NCBI GenBank assembly: GCA_001310415.1 | Contig: BAXE01000004.1 | Coordinates: 1-64,000, forward strand | Reading direction: 5' to 3' | Source: Enterovibrio sp. JCM 19048 | GTDB taxonomy: Bacteria > Pseudomonadota > Gammaproteobacteria > Enterobacterales > Vibrionaceae | DNA: 64,000 nt | Shown here: in pieces, positions 32,227 through 42,866 of the stretch | How the letters are laid out: each line of letters begins with the position of its first letter | Position numbering within the stretch: the stretch's first letter is position 1 | Translations under genes and position numbers: made by a program | Notes under the pieces: generated by a model | What the model saw: only the letters and a program-made list of their open reading frames with translations | Told to the model about the DNA's origin: nothing | Database searches by the model: none

Positions 32227-32395
32227 GCATAACCGCCAATGCACGAAGACTGTGAAACGCCCAAATAGCAGAGAATGCATATGGTACTCGCTTTTGTATC
32301 ATCAAGTGATATCGATCGCATATGCGCACCTGAACAGTTAGCTGCAAGGTAAAAGTGGGAGAATAGAACGACAACAACCCATATCAAACATAATT

Positions 32396-35300
32396 ATGTT
32401 GTCTTTTCTGTTCTCTTTGCTTGCACAATTTAGAGCCTGCTTTTACCTGGTGATGGTATTTTTTGCCACCACAACATTCGCATCCCCTCTTTTTTATACC
32501 TTCCCCTATTCAAGCGCCAACGCAACCGGGAAGTTTAAAGACATTGAGTATGTCGAAAATAAGGGTGTTTGGTTATTGGATAGTGATGGCAAAGTCAGCT
32601 ATTACGACGGTATCCATTACCACAACATGAATGCATTCACTAAGTCTGGCGTTACCCCTGTCATGCAGATTGCCTCATTCCAATCTTCGTTCTGGCAGCT
32701 CACAGACGGTCAATTGCAAAGCTACTCAAACGATAGTAACCAGTTTAAAACGGTACCGTTACCAGGGGCTGCGGTGGATCTGGCACATGATAACCACTCG
32801 CTTTATGTCACAACGGCGAATGCGACTTTCCGTATATCAGCAGAAACCCTAAGTGCAGAAAAAGTCAGTGAGAAAGCCTATGAGCGCCTTTTCAATGGCT
32901 ATGATTCTGTGCTCGGCTCTACGATGGCAAATTGTTCTCATTAAATAATGGCCAGGATATCCTCATGCTTGGTACGTTGGATGTGACGATTGCCCGCGCC
33001 TATGGCGATACCATCTGGGTTGGTTCAACCAACGGACTGGCACGCTATGACGACGGGATTTTGGTCGCTACCTATCTGCCAACCTTGCCGGTGTTCGATA
33101 TTGAAGTGAACCAGGAAGGGGTTTGGGCTGCCACCTCCGCGGGATTGTATTTGGGGAAAGCCCACAGTGGGCAGACCGGGGACTTCATGCCAATCGACGG
33201 TAAATTTGATGACCGTTTCAGCTTCTCAGGAAGGTATGTTTCCGATATCGAACTGAGTGACAAGGGAGAGCTTTGGATTGCTACCGAATCGGGGCTGAAT
33301 TTCCGGCCTCCAATGGCTCAGGACATTCTCCGCTTCCCTCTCTATGCTTTGTCACCAAACAGGAACGATGAAGAGTTTTCTGCGTTGGTTCCCTGGCGTG
33401 ATAAATACCTTGTTGCTGCGCGTTACAAGCTGGTGACACTGAATAGCGATTTGAGCCCTTTGCAATCGGTAAAACTCGATGTAGAGGTGGAAAGTATGGC
33501 GGTGCTGAATGACATCCTTTGGATTGGGTCAGCATCAGGCTGAGGGGATATAATCCGCAAACACTCCAGCCCATTGACCGGATACTACCCGTTAAGTTAA
33601 AGCGGTTGGCGGTCGACGCAATCATCAGTGACAGCCATTCGCTTTGGATCTCGTCAGGAGCTAACCTTTACCGGTTTTGGCCAAGTACGGAAACAGTCAT
33701 TGATTTTGGCAATGACTGGGCTGGAAGCATTGATACCAGTCTGACGTCCGTTGTTGATATGGATGAAAAAGGCACATGGCTCGGTACCACAAACGGTCTC
33801 TATCTCTACTTCGATGGACGCTTTGTCCCCACGCTTAGTCGCGAAGATGTAGGCAGGGTCAACTCTTTACACGTCATCAATGCAAGTACGCTCTGGTTAG
33901 CGACGAGCAAGGGGATCTTTAAATATGGTGGTGCCGGGGAAATGAGCTCTGCTTTTCATTTTTCGGGCAGAACTGAAGAAGTTGTGACATGTCTTACTGC
34001 GTCAAATGCTCAGGTGTTTGCGATTACCAATATGGGGACTTATGCCGTCGGAACTGAAACAGAAGCGCTAAGTTTTGCCCCACAAATCAAACACCGCAAT
34101 CACCTTTCGTCGCGCCACTATGCCTGCACAACCGACAACAACCGAATGATTATGGCTGGGGACGAAGGCGTGTTTTCTATACCGCTGCCGGTGTTAGAGA
34201 TAATGATGTCGGGAGAACGGCACAATCCTACCACCGGAGCTATTCATCTCAATGGACATCCCTGGCGGTTCAATATTTCTCCTACTGAGCCGCTTGAGGT
34301 GCCCAATGGTGCATCCCTGATGGTTGAGGTTGGACAATTGCCTTTCAATCAATTCAGTGAGGTTGTCTATCGCCTTGAAGGCGAAAGTCACAGCGAATGG
34401 TATGCCACCAAAGACCACCGGCTGGTTTTCAGTGCGCTTGAGTCCGGGGACTATACCCTGTTGATTAAACTCAAAGAAGGAGCCAAAGAAACGGCTGAAT
34501 TCCAACTGATGCGTATCCAGGTCAAGTCTTCATGGTATGAGCGGGTAGGCGTCATGGTGGCATTGTTGTTGCTCTTTGCGTTGATGCTAATCGCTTCTTA
34601 CCGCCGTAAACACGCGGCTGTTCGTGAACAAAACCGGCAGTTGAGAAGCACGGTTCACCGCAAAGTCGCGGTAATAGACAAGCAGCAATCAGATGTATGC
34701 CGCAGCAATGTTCTGGTGCAAACCCAACAGTTCATAGAGTGCTTTGACGCTGAAGTTGAATATGACGAATCCACACCGGATAAAGCGGCGGTGGCCGGTG
34801 TCCAGACGCAAAAAGACAGCGAAACCTGGGCAAGGAGCGTGCTGAGTGAGATTCAGTATAACTTCCATGATCCTGACTATTCGCTGGCCATATTGGCCAA
34901 AACGCTTTACTCGTCAGAGCGGAGTCTACAGCGTCGTTTCCGTCAGGAGTTTAATGCCACCTTTAAAGACCTGCTTATTGCCACGCGTTTGGAAAATGCC
35001 AAACGTATGCTGTGTCAGGGGGATAAAATAACCGATGTTGCCGTGTCTTGCGGTTTCAACGAACCGTCGTACTTTACCAAGTCTTTTAAAGCAAGATTTG
35101 GCGTAACGCCGTCGCAGTTTAGGGATGGGTGTGAAGCCTTGGAAGAGAAAAAAAGAGCGTGGTATAGTCGCCAGACCATACCACGGGCGTCAAAGACACC
35201 TTCGCTTGCTGCCGGAGGTGTGTGGGTGACCACACACCGTCTGGAATTCGTTTCAATTAACGTGGATTCATTAAACCGATTTTCGCTTCCTGAGCGATAG
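32396..35300 (+). CDS. Membrane-bound AraC-family regulator with periplasmic propeller and Y_Y_Y domain (two frameshifts)
   Basis: About 968 residues after repair. An N-terminal hydrophobic signal is followed by a long series of WxxT/S-type propeller repeats (VGSTNGLARYDDG, WAATSAGLYLG, WIATESGLNF, WLGTTNGLYLYFDG, WLATSKGIFKYG), an immunoglobulin-like Y_Y_Y domain (VYRLEGESHSEWYATKDHRLVFSAL region), one membrane helix (VGVMVALLLLFALMLIA), a basic linker, and a C-terminal AraC domain (LAILAKTLYSSERSLQRRF; VAVSCGFNEPSYFTKSFK). There is no kinase or receiver domain, so periplasmic sensing appears to be linked directly to DNA binding. Breaks near 32916 and 33538 each need one base. The last ~55 residues look non-native; the true stop may be near 35165. 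The ligand is unknown; it lies between znuA and feoA. Confidence 0.8.
35217..35238 (+). repeat. Perfect hairpin with GTGA tetraloop at the 3' end of the AraC gene
   Basis: GGTGTGTGG-GTGA-CCACACACC: nine base pairs and a GNRA-type loop. A second inverted repeat TGGTAT...ATACCA flanks 35160-35183, and ACACC at 35196 could pair alternatively with GGTGT. No T tract follows. The location suggests a 3' untranslated structure, if the coding frame really ends near 35165. Confidence 0.5.
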
Positions 35301-35654
35301 TAATTTCCCGCCAACATTTCATTTCAATGAAAATGGGTTCCTTTTTTTGTTCTCTGTCGAAAAAAGTTCGCCACTTATTCCACTGAATATCCTTGTTTTA
35401 ACGATTTTGCCTAAAAATCCCGTGATGTTAGTTCAGCTTGTTCGGGGAAGGGCTCGTGCTACAGACTGCTTTGGTTTGATGGCTTTTAACGAAGTTAACG
35501 TTTTTTTTGACGAAATTGACGAGAAGGTGAAATTATTCCCGGTTGAGTAATCGCTTGAAGTGCCGTTTTTGTTGATCAAAAACAACTTTATTCCGGTAAC
35601 AATTTGCAATACTCTTCATTGTAAATCTATATGATTCTCATTTGGGTTGAGGTT
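35301..35654. promoter_or_regulatory. feoA upstream region with a Fur-box-like sequence
   Basis: 354 nt with no credible gene; a 67-codon frame at 35347-35550 has no ribosome-binding site or recognisable features. TATGATTCTCATTT at about 35630-35643 matches the core of a Fur box (TGATAATCATT with two differences), 12 nt before the feoA start. feo operons are normally Fur-repressed. Confidence 0.45.
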
Positions 35655-35888
35655 ATGAAGCTTAGTGAGCTAAAACCGGGAATGTCGGGGCGTGTTATCT
35701 CTCTTTCAAACGTTCCAACGCTTCCGCGTAAAAGGCTAATGGCAATGGGACTGCTGCCTGATACCGATGTCAGTATTGTGCGCTATGCGCCAATGGGCGA
35801 TCCCCTGCAGCTTCGTGTCCGTGGATGTGACATCGCGCTGCGTTTGAGTCTGGCTGAGCAGGTTGAGGTTTCACCGCATGAGCAATAA
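35655..35888 (+). CDS. feoA: Ferrous iron transport protein FeoA
   Basis: 77 residues, SH3-like fold. The start ATG 35655 (MKLSELKPGMSGRVISL) follows TTGAGG; longer in-frame starts are not supported. LPRKRLMAMGLLPDTDVSIVRYAPMGDPLQLRVRG and the LSLAEQVEV ending are typical. Overlaps feoB by 11 nt. Intact. Confidence 0.94.
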   Translation: MKLSELKPGMSGRVISLSNVPTLPRKRLMAMGLLPDTDVSIVRYAPMGDPLQLRVRGCDIALRLSLAEQVEVSPHEQ

Positions 35889-38155
35889 GCAAGTACTTAC
35901 CGTTGGTAATCCAAACTCAGGAAAAACCACGCTGTTTAATCGCCTGACCGGTGGTAAGCAGGAGATTGGTAACTGGGCGGGCGTGACGGTTGATAAAAAG
36001 ACCGGTCAGGCGGATCTGGGCAATCAACAATGCTCGCTGACAGATTTGCCGGGCATTTATACCCTCGACAATGCAGATGGTGAAAATAGCCTGGATGAGT
36101 CTATTGCTATTTCCGCGCTGTTTTCTCTGCCAAGTGATCTGATCATCAATGTCGTTGATGCAGGCAGCCTTGAACGAAGCCTCTACCTGACACTTCAGCT
36201 CAGGGAGTTGGGACGCCCTATGGTTGTTGTTCTCAACAAAATGGACATTGCAGAAAAACACGGTTTCCGCATTGATACTGAGGTTTTGTCTGAGCTTTTG
36301 GGTTGTCGTGTGCTCACCGTTACGGCAACGTCACCGGCTTCCGTTGACAGCTTTAAGTCTGCGCTGAATGACGTGCTGAATAATAGAGAAGAAAACACAC
36401 CGCTACAGCTTCACTATGGCGAACCTCTTGAAGCAGCTATCGATACACTGGGCGACGCATTGAAAGCTGCGGGTTATACCTACACACGTGCTGCCGCTAT
36501 CCGTCTGCTTTGTGGTGATCAGGCGCTCATCCATCAGGTGCCTGACCCGGTCAAGCAATGCCTGAATGCAACCAATCAAACCCTAACCGGGCATGATATT
36601 GACTTGACTGTAGCGGACGTACGCTATTCTGACGTTGCCGATATTTGCCACAAGAGTAAACGCCAAATTGTGCCTTTAAAAGCGCGCGTGACAGATGCTA
36701 TTGATAACGTCGTGCTCAACCGCTACCTCGGTATCCCCATTTTCTTTGCTGTGATGTACCTGATGTTTATGTTCTCCATTAACATCGGCAGTGCGTTCAT
36801 CGACTTCTTTGATATCAGTACCGGTGCGCTGTTGGTGGATGGCGGCCATTACCTTCTCGACAATCATCTACCTGTCTGGTTGGTCACTATCATTGCTGAC
36901 GGTATTGGTGGCGGCATTCAGACTGTCGCGACCTTTATCCCTGTTATTGCCTGTCTTTATCTCTTTATGTCACTGCTGGAAAGCTCGGGCTACATGGCAC
37001 GTGCAGCCTTTGTGCTGGATAAAGCGATGCAGAAAATCGGTTTGCCAGGCAAGGCATTCGTCCCTCTTGTGCTTGGATTTGGCTGTAACGTACCGGCAAT
37101 CATGGCGACACGTACGCTGGATCAGGAACGCGAACGCCGACTCGCTGCTGCTATGGCTCCGTTTATGTCCTGCGGCGCCCGTTTGCCGGTTTACGCGCTG
37201 TTCGCAGCGGCATTTTTCCCAGAAAACGGCCAGAACATTGTTTTCCTTCTTTATCTGTTGGGAATCGTGATGGCGGTATTTACCGGCATGGTCATGCGCA
37301 AAGTTCTGTTTCCAGGGGACAGCGAAGCCCTGTTGATGGAAATGCCACGTTATGAATGGCCCCGTTTGAAAGACGTGGTACTGAAAACTTGGCACAAGCT
37401 GAAGCGTTTTGTACTGGGCGCAGGCAAAACGATTGTTGTGGTTGTTACTCTGTTGAGCTTCATGAATTCGGTCGGCACCGACGGTTCTTTCGGTCACCAG
37501 GATTCAGACTCATCAGTGTTAGCGAAAGTTGCCCAGACTATCACGCCGGTATTTAGCCAATGGGGATTCAGGAAGATAACTGGCAGGCGACGGTGGTATT
37601 ATTACCGGTATTTTCGCGAAAGAAGCGGTCGTAGGTACGCTGAACAACCTGTATGCCGCAAACGCGACAGAAAATGATGCGCCATACAACCTTATGAACA
37701 GCCTACACGACGCTGTACTGACGATTCCGGAAAACCTGTTGGGATTGAACTTTGTCGACCCGCTGGGCTTGGATGTTGGCAACCTACCGGATAAGGCTGC
37801 AGTAGCAGAAGAGCAGGGCGTGGATATGAGCATTTTCGCTAACCTCAGCCTGAACTTTACGGCAGCGAGCGCGTTCTCCTACCTGGTCTTTATTTTGCTA
37901 TACACCCCGTGTGTTGCAGCCATGGGGGCCTATGTCCGTGAATTTGGCCGTCCTTATGCCATTTTCATCGCGAGCTGGACCATGTTACTGGCGGTCGTTT
38001 CTGCCACGGTTTGTTATCAAGTGCTGACATTTATGGCGTCGCCATTCGCCAGTGCAATGTGGGTGGCACTCAGTGTGGCGCTCATGCTGGGGGCTATTTT
38101 TAGCCTGAAGCACTCCGCGCGTCTGAATAACAGGCTCAGGGCTGCAGCCGTATGA
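35878..38155 (+). CDS. feoB: Ferrous iron transporter FeoB (two frameshifts)
   Basis: Inner-membrane Fe(II) transporter with an N-terminal G protein. ATG 35878 gives MSNKQVLTVGNPNSGKTTLFN with G1; G3 is DLPGIYTL and G4 LNKMD. The membrane part has the Gate motifs (LGFGCNVPAIMATR, YVREFGRPYA). Breaks near 37559 (CCA lost a C before MGIQEDNWQATV) and near 37593 (GTGGGT lost a G before IITGIFAKEAVVGTL). Repair gives 759 residues. Overlaps feoC by 4 nt. Confidence 0.95.
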
Positions 38156-38374
38156 TCCTGACCGAGCTGAAAGACTATGTCATCGCCCACCCGCAGTGTT
38201 CGGCAAGTGAACTTGCAAAGCAGTTTGCGCTTTCTGAAGATGGAATTGATGCCATGCTGGCGGCTTGGGTGAAGCGTGGCAAGCTGAAGATTACCGTCTC
38301 TGAATCCCGGGGGCGGGGTAGAAAAGCGCTACTTGTGGGTAGACGATCAGTTGGGAATCACTGTCCTGTCATGA
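38152..38374 (+). CDS. feoC: FeoC-like winged-helix protein (frameshift)
   Basis: Small partner of FeoB. MILTELKDYVIAHPQCSASELAKQFALSEDGI is the winged-helix part; the frame breaks near 38310-38318 in a G-rich stretch, after which RYLWVDDQLGITVLS ends at TGA 38372-38374. About 74 residues. Only one cysteine is visible, so the four-cysteine iron-sulfur site of the E. coli type is absent. ATGA overlap with feoB. Confidence 0.82.
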
Positions 38375-38405
38375 AAAAAGCGGTCTGAAAAGACCGCTTT
38401 TTCTT
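38374..38405. terminator. Terminator after feoC
   Basis: AAAAAAGCGGTCT / AGACCGCTTTTT with a GAAA loop and T residues; A and T tracts on both sides make it usable for the converging HIT gene. Confidence 0.88.
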
Positions 38406-38836
38406 TATCCTGCCACTGTAAAGTCGGCAATTTCACCTAAATGGGCACGCCATTTTTCTGCCGCTTCAATCTGGGACAGTTCGTGTCTGACGATACCGTG
38501 TGTATTTCCCCAAACTGGTCCTGGCCAGGCAATGTCTGTCTGGAATCGGGCAATGTGATGGACATGCAGTTGCGGCACCATATTCCCCAGCGCACCAATA
38601 TTGATTTTGTCGGGTGAGGCAAATTGTTCCAGTCGGGAGGCAATAAGGGAGGATTCGCGCATGAACTGCTGCTGGTCTTGCTCACTCAAATGATGCAGTT
38701 CAGTGATCCCATCGACTTTAGGAACGAGGATAAGCCAGGGGCCGATGTCTTCTTTACTCAGCAATACACGACAAAGAGGAAGGTCTCCCAGCCATGTTGT
38801 ATCTGCTTCCAATCGTGGATGGAGTGCAAATGCCAT
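38405..38836 (-). CDS. HIT-family protein
   Basis: 143 residues, intact. Histidine-triad nucleotide hydrolase/transferase fold with the active-site segment MVPQLHVHHIARF, then WPGPVWG, a form common in gammaproteobacteria. The His spacing is H-V-H-H where the classical motif has alternating His, so catalysis may differ. Substrate unknown. Confidence 0.85.
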   Translation of the reverse strand: MAFALHPRLEADTTWLGDLPLCRVLLSKEDIGPWLILVPKVDGITELHHLSEQDQQQFMRESSLIASRLEQFASPDKINIGALGNMVPQLHVHHIARFQTDIAWPGPVWGNTHGIVRHELSQIEAAEKWRAHLGEIADFTVAG

Positions 38837-39058
38837 TGTTATTCTCTGGTTTATTTTAGTTTTGCCAAACTACTGCGAATTCCCGGAAAAGTAAACCAAT
38901 GACAAAGCTAAAACTCTTGCTCAAACTGGCAGGGGGCGTTGCGCAAATACCTTGTCATAGTCACAAAAGCGATGCTCTGTCTGCGATTGGACGACGCCTT
39001 GGCTGTTTAGCGTTTAGTCTAAAATAAAGACGACCATGTACGAGTTCGTGAGGCGTGA

Positions 39059-39658
39059 ATGGACTATATCGAAGTGCTGGATTATTGGTTTGGTGATGCT
39101 GAGGCGCCCGAAGCGGGTGATACGTTGCAGGCGTTATGGTTTCAAGGTTGTGATGAAAGCGATGCGTATATCCGAGAGCATTTTCTACCACATGTCAGTA
39201 TGGCCGGTGAGGGGAAAATGTCTCAGTGGCTATCCACGCCCCAAGGCACACTGGCGATGATCATTCTACTTGACCAGTTCAGCCGCCGAATCTACCGCGG
39301 ACTCAGTGCGGCATTCCGTTACGATGAGTTTTCTCTTGCTGTGTGTAAACGCGGGTTGGCCAGCGGGCAGGATCTGACCCTTCAGCCGATACAGCGCGCC
39401 TTTTTCTATATGCCGCTTCAGCACTCAGAGCATATTGAAGATCAGGAAGAGGCCTTGTTCCGTTACAGCCAGCTGTGCGAGTCGGTCTCGCAGGATGAAG
39501 CCGGTTTGTTTGAAAATATTTACCGCCACGCCAGAAACAACTTTGACATCATCAAACGTTTTGGCCGTTATCCTAACCGGAATGCTGCCCTGGGCCGCTT
39601 ATCGACCGAAAAGGAACTGCAATGGCTGGCAGGTGGCGGGGCGAAAATTGAACATTAA
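39059..39658 (+). CDS. DUF924 family protein
   Basis: 199 residues, intact. Begins MDYIEVLDYWFGDAEAPEAG and contains LLDQFSRRIYRG, RAFFYMPLQHSEHIEDQE and FGRYPNRNAALGR, the signature segments of DUF924, an all-helical TPR-like family of unknown function. It converges with the GGDEF gene, 8 nt apart. Confidence 0.85.
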   Translation: MDYIEVLDYWFGDAEAPEAGDTLQALWFQGCDESDAYIREHFLPHVSMAGEGKMSQWLSTPQGTLAMIILLDQFSRRIYRGLSAAFRYDEFSLAVCKRGLASGQDLTLQPIQRAFFYMPLQHSEHIEDQEEALFRYSQLCESVSQDEAGLFENIYRHARNNFDIIKRFGRYPNRNAALGRLSTEKELQWLAGGGAKIEH

Positions 39659-39666
39659 CGCGGTGC

Positions 39667-40689
39667 TCAGCGACAAAGCGGCATAACGCGGTTCCGGCCC
39701 TGGGTTTTGGCATTGTAAAGCGCATCGTCAGTACGGGTGATCAACACGTTCTTATCTTCCCCGGCACAACGCTCTCCTACACCAAACGAGGCAGTGATAG
39801 AGTTGATCTTCTGCCCGGTTCGTTTGTCTGTCACTGAAAGCCTTTCCAGAGATACCCGTGCTTTTTCCGCAAGCAAATACGCCGACTTCTGTGAACTTCC
39901 TGGTGCGATAACGGCAAATTCCTCACCGCCATAGCGAAAGACTGAGCCTGCTGTTCCAATGACCTGCATCAGCTTTTGCGCCACGATCTTTAATACCTTG
40001 TCACCCATCTGGTGCCCGTATTCATCATTGAAGGATTTAAAGTGATCAATGTCAGCCAGAAGCAGGCTGAAAGGCGTGTGCTGCTCGATACAGTCGTTAA
40101 TCTGCTTATCGAACTCCCGGCGGTTAAGGCAACCGGTTAGTGCATCGTGTGACGCTTGCTTTTTGTACTCTTCAAGCTGGCGTGTCAACAAGTCAATTTC
40201 TGAGCGTTGGTTGGAAACCTGGAGCTGATATTGTGAGGTGGTATTGAGCAGTTGCTGGGAGCCCGTTATCAGTTCCTGAAGGACTTGTTTCCCTTCGCTG
40301 CCGATTGAAGCATTGCTGTTCGCGGTTTCCAGTTTGGTGACGGAAGAACTCAGGATGTCCCGGAACTCTTTGGTATCAGAGACGGTATGTTCCATGGAGT
40401 CGCCAAGGTCAGCCGCCAGTGATTCCAGTTTTTGCCGGAAGCTATCCATTTCTTTTTTTGCATCGTCCAGCAGAAAAGTTTCAATCAGTGAATCGCATTG
40501 TGCGACGGAGCAGGTGCCATAGCGTTCGACAGTATCATCTACCGCTTGATTTAACTGGGGATAGGTTTGCGCGCAGTAGGTGTACCAAAGTGAAAAGTAA
40601 TGAGGAGTGGTCGGCACTTTATACTTTACCATCAGCGGAACAGCGCGCTTGAAAATACGCGTGGCTTCAAAAAATGCGTAATCGCCCAT
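39667..40689 (-). CDS. Diguanylate cyclase (GGDEF), soluble
   Basis: Makes cyclic di-GMP. 340 residues from ATG 40689, preceded by AGGATG; an upstream start at 40719 is less likely. The N-terminal ~130 residues (RAVPLMVKYKVPTTPHYFSLWYTY) form a helical domain of unknown role, followed by a coiled-coil-like stretch and a full GGDEF domain (HDALTGCLNRREF, DIDHFKSFND, FRYGGEEFAVI). No membrane helix. No RxxD inhibitory site precedes GGEEF. Intact. Confidence 0.92.
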   Translation of the reverse strand: MGDYAFFEATRIFKRAVPLMVKYKVPTTPHYFSLWYTYCAQTYPQLNQAVDDTVERYGTCSVAQCDSLIETFLLDDAKKEMDSFRQKLESLAADLGDSMEHTVSDTKEFRDILSSSVTKLETANSNASIGSEGKQVLQELITGSQQLLNTTSQYQLQVSNQRSEIDLLTRQLEEYKKQASHDALTGCLNRREFDKQINDCIEQHTPFSLLLADIDHFKSFNDEYGHQMGDKVLKIVAQKLMQVIGTAGSVFRYGGEEFAVIAPGSSQKSAYLLAEKARVSLERLSVTDKRTGQKINSITASFGVGERCAGEDKNVLITRTDDALYNAKTQGRNRVMPLCR

Positions 40690-40761
40690 GACGTCATCCT
40701 GACCTGTTTTGTATATCAATAATCATACGACATCTGGCGTAAGATTTAACAGCAGGCATGA

Positions 40762-40790
40762 AAAAGCCCCGGGGAAAATGCCGGGGCTTT
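40762..40790. terminator. Terminator-like hairpin upstream of the GGDEF gene and downstream of argS
   Basis: AAAGCCCCGG / CCGGGGCTTT, a strong stem with an A tract on the left: on the minus strand this reads stem plus T tract, so it terminates argS, which ends at 40819. Confidence 0.85.
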
Positions 40791-40818
40791 GTGATCAAGC
40801 ACGTAAATCTATTAGCGA

Positions 40819-42547
40819 TTACATACGTTCAAGCGTTTTGATGCCAAGAAGATCAAGACCCTGCTTGATGGTCTTCGCAGTCAGAGCAGCCAGTTTCAGG
40901 CGGCTTTGCTTGGTTTCGCCTTCAGCATTCAGTACCGGGCACGCTTCGTAGAAGCTAGAGAAAGTGCCTGCCAGATCGAACAGGTAGCTACACATAATGT
41001 GTGGCTGACCTTCACGGGCAACGCCATCCACTGCTTCTTCAAATTGCAGCAGTTTGGAAACCAGCGCTTTTTCTTTTTCATCTTCAACGATGATCTTGCC
41101 ATCGATGTTGTTGATGTCGATACCGGCCTTGTTGAAGATAGATGCCACACGGGTGTAAGCATATTGCATGTAAGGCGCAGTGTTGCCTTCAAACGCCAGC
41201 ATGTTGTCCCAGTCAAACACGTAGTCAGTGGTACGGTGTTTAGACAGGTCAGCGTATTTCACCGCTGCCATTGCTACTGTGTTAGCAATGTTCGCTTTCT
41301 CTTCAGCAGACAGGCTTGGGTTTTTCTCTTCGATCAGCTTGTTCGCGCGAACTTCTGCTTCATCCAGCAAATCAGCCAGACGAACAGTACCACCCGCACG
41401 GGTTTTGAATGGCTTGCCATCTTTACCCAGCATCATACCGAATGCATGGTGCTCCAGGCTCATTGACTCTGGCACGTAGCCCGCTTTACGAACGATGGTC
41501 CACGCCTGCATCAGGTGCTGGTGCTGACGTGAGTCGATGAAGTACAGCACGCGATCCGCGTTGAACGTTTCGTAGCGGTATTTCGCACACGCGATATCGG
41601 TGGTGGTGTACAGGAAGCCGCCGTCACGCTTCTGGATGATAACACCCATAGCTCGCCGTCTTTGTTCTTGTACTCGTCCAGGAACACAACCACTGCGCCG
41701 TCGTCTTCTACCGCCAGACCTTTTGCTTTCAGATCTTCGACGATGCCAGCCAGCATGCTGTTGTACATGCTTTCACCCATCACGTCTTTATCGGTCAGGG
41801 ATACGTTCAGACGGTCATAGTTACGCTGGTTTTGCTCCAAAGTGATCTTAACCAGTTGCTGCCATTTTTCTTTGCAGTACTCGTCGCCGCTTTGCAGACG
41901 AACCACGTAGTTACGCGCAGTTTTCGCGAACTCTTCATCTTCGTCGTACAGTGCTTTTGATTCGCGGTAGAAGCCTTCGATGTCGCTCAGATCCATCGAA
42001 ATGTCGCCGCCTTGTGCTTCATGGCGCTCAAGGTTTGCGATCAGCATGCCGAACTGCGTACCCCAGTCACCCAGGTGGTTGGCACGAATCACGTTGTGAC
42101 CCAAAAACTCAAGGGTACGTACAACTGCATCACCGATGATGGTTGAACGCAGGTGACCAACGTGCATTTCTTTCGCTACGTTTGGTGCTGAGTAGTCAAC
42201 AACGATGTTTTGTTTTTCAGCTTGCGCGACACCCAAACGGCTGTCTGCCAGCGCTGCATCTGCTTGCGCCGACAGCCACTCTGGCTCAGGAAGATATTGA
42301 TAAAGCCAGGGCCTGCAATTTCCGTTTTTGCAGCCATGCCGTCCAGGTCCAGAACATCCAGTACTTTCTGCGCGAATTCACGCGGGTTGCAACCCAGTTG
42401 CTTGGCAACACCCATGATGCCATTGGCTTGGTAGTCACCAAATTGCGCTTTCGCTGATTGACGAACAGCCGCTGGGCTGCCTTCCGGTGCGCCGGCAGCA
42501 ACCATAGCTGCAGCGACTTTTTCATTGAGAAGGGCTTGAATATTCAC
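40819..42547 (-). CDS. argS: Arginyl-tRNA synthetase (two frameshifts)
   Basis: Class I synthetase for tRNA-Arg. Starts [19 protein letters not shown] at 42547; the HIGH-type motif is [20 protein letters not shown], followed by [13 protein letters not shown], and the C-terminal anticodon-binding domain ends LGIKTLERM. Breaks near 42284 (FLS should continue [15 protein letters not shown] to CC) and near 41650 (DGE should continue [14 protein letters not shown] to C). Repair gives 576 residues (E. coli 577). Essential, so the breaks are unlikely to be real. Confidence 0.96.
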
Positions 42548-42866
42548 TTGCTTACCTTAATTTTGCACCCGACTAAGACAGCGCCGGGTCAACTGAACTT
42601 GCTAAAGCAAAAATCCGTCAACAATACCGAGCGTGTTGCATGAATGTGCTGGGCATGGTTGACGGCTTTTATACTGAGTTTCAAACACCAGATACGGTGC
42701 GGAAAGTTAGCGGTAATAATACCCACAAACAGAGACCGTTTGAAAGCGGATTCCAATGAAATAGGCGTAATTCATAGCATTCACGAGACGAGGCTGTACC
42801 GGTATCGTGCACAAAGGAAGTCAGGATGTTACATTGCGGCAAACCGTGTTGTTGTAAAGAGAAATC
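42548..42866. other. Divergent argS/yecM intergenic region
   Basis: 319 nt. An 88-codon frame at 42644-42910 overlaps the yecM start, has biased Cys/Arg content and no ribosome-binding site, and I do not accept it. I see no other structured element. Confidence 0.4.

Noticed and set aside
35347-35550. 67-codon reading frame upstream of feoA
   Set aside because: No ribosome-binding site, no recognisable features, and it lies in an AT-rich control region.
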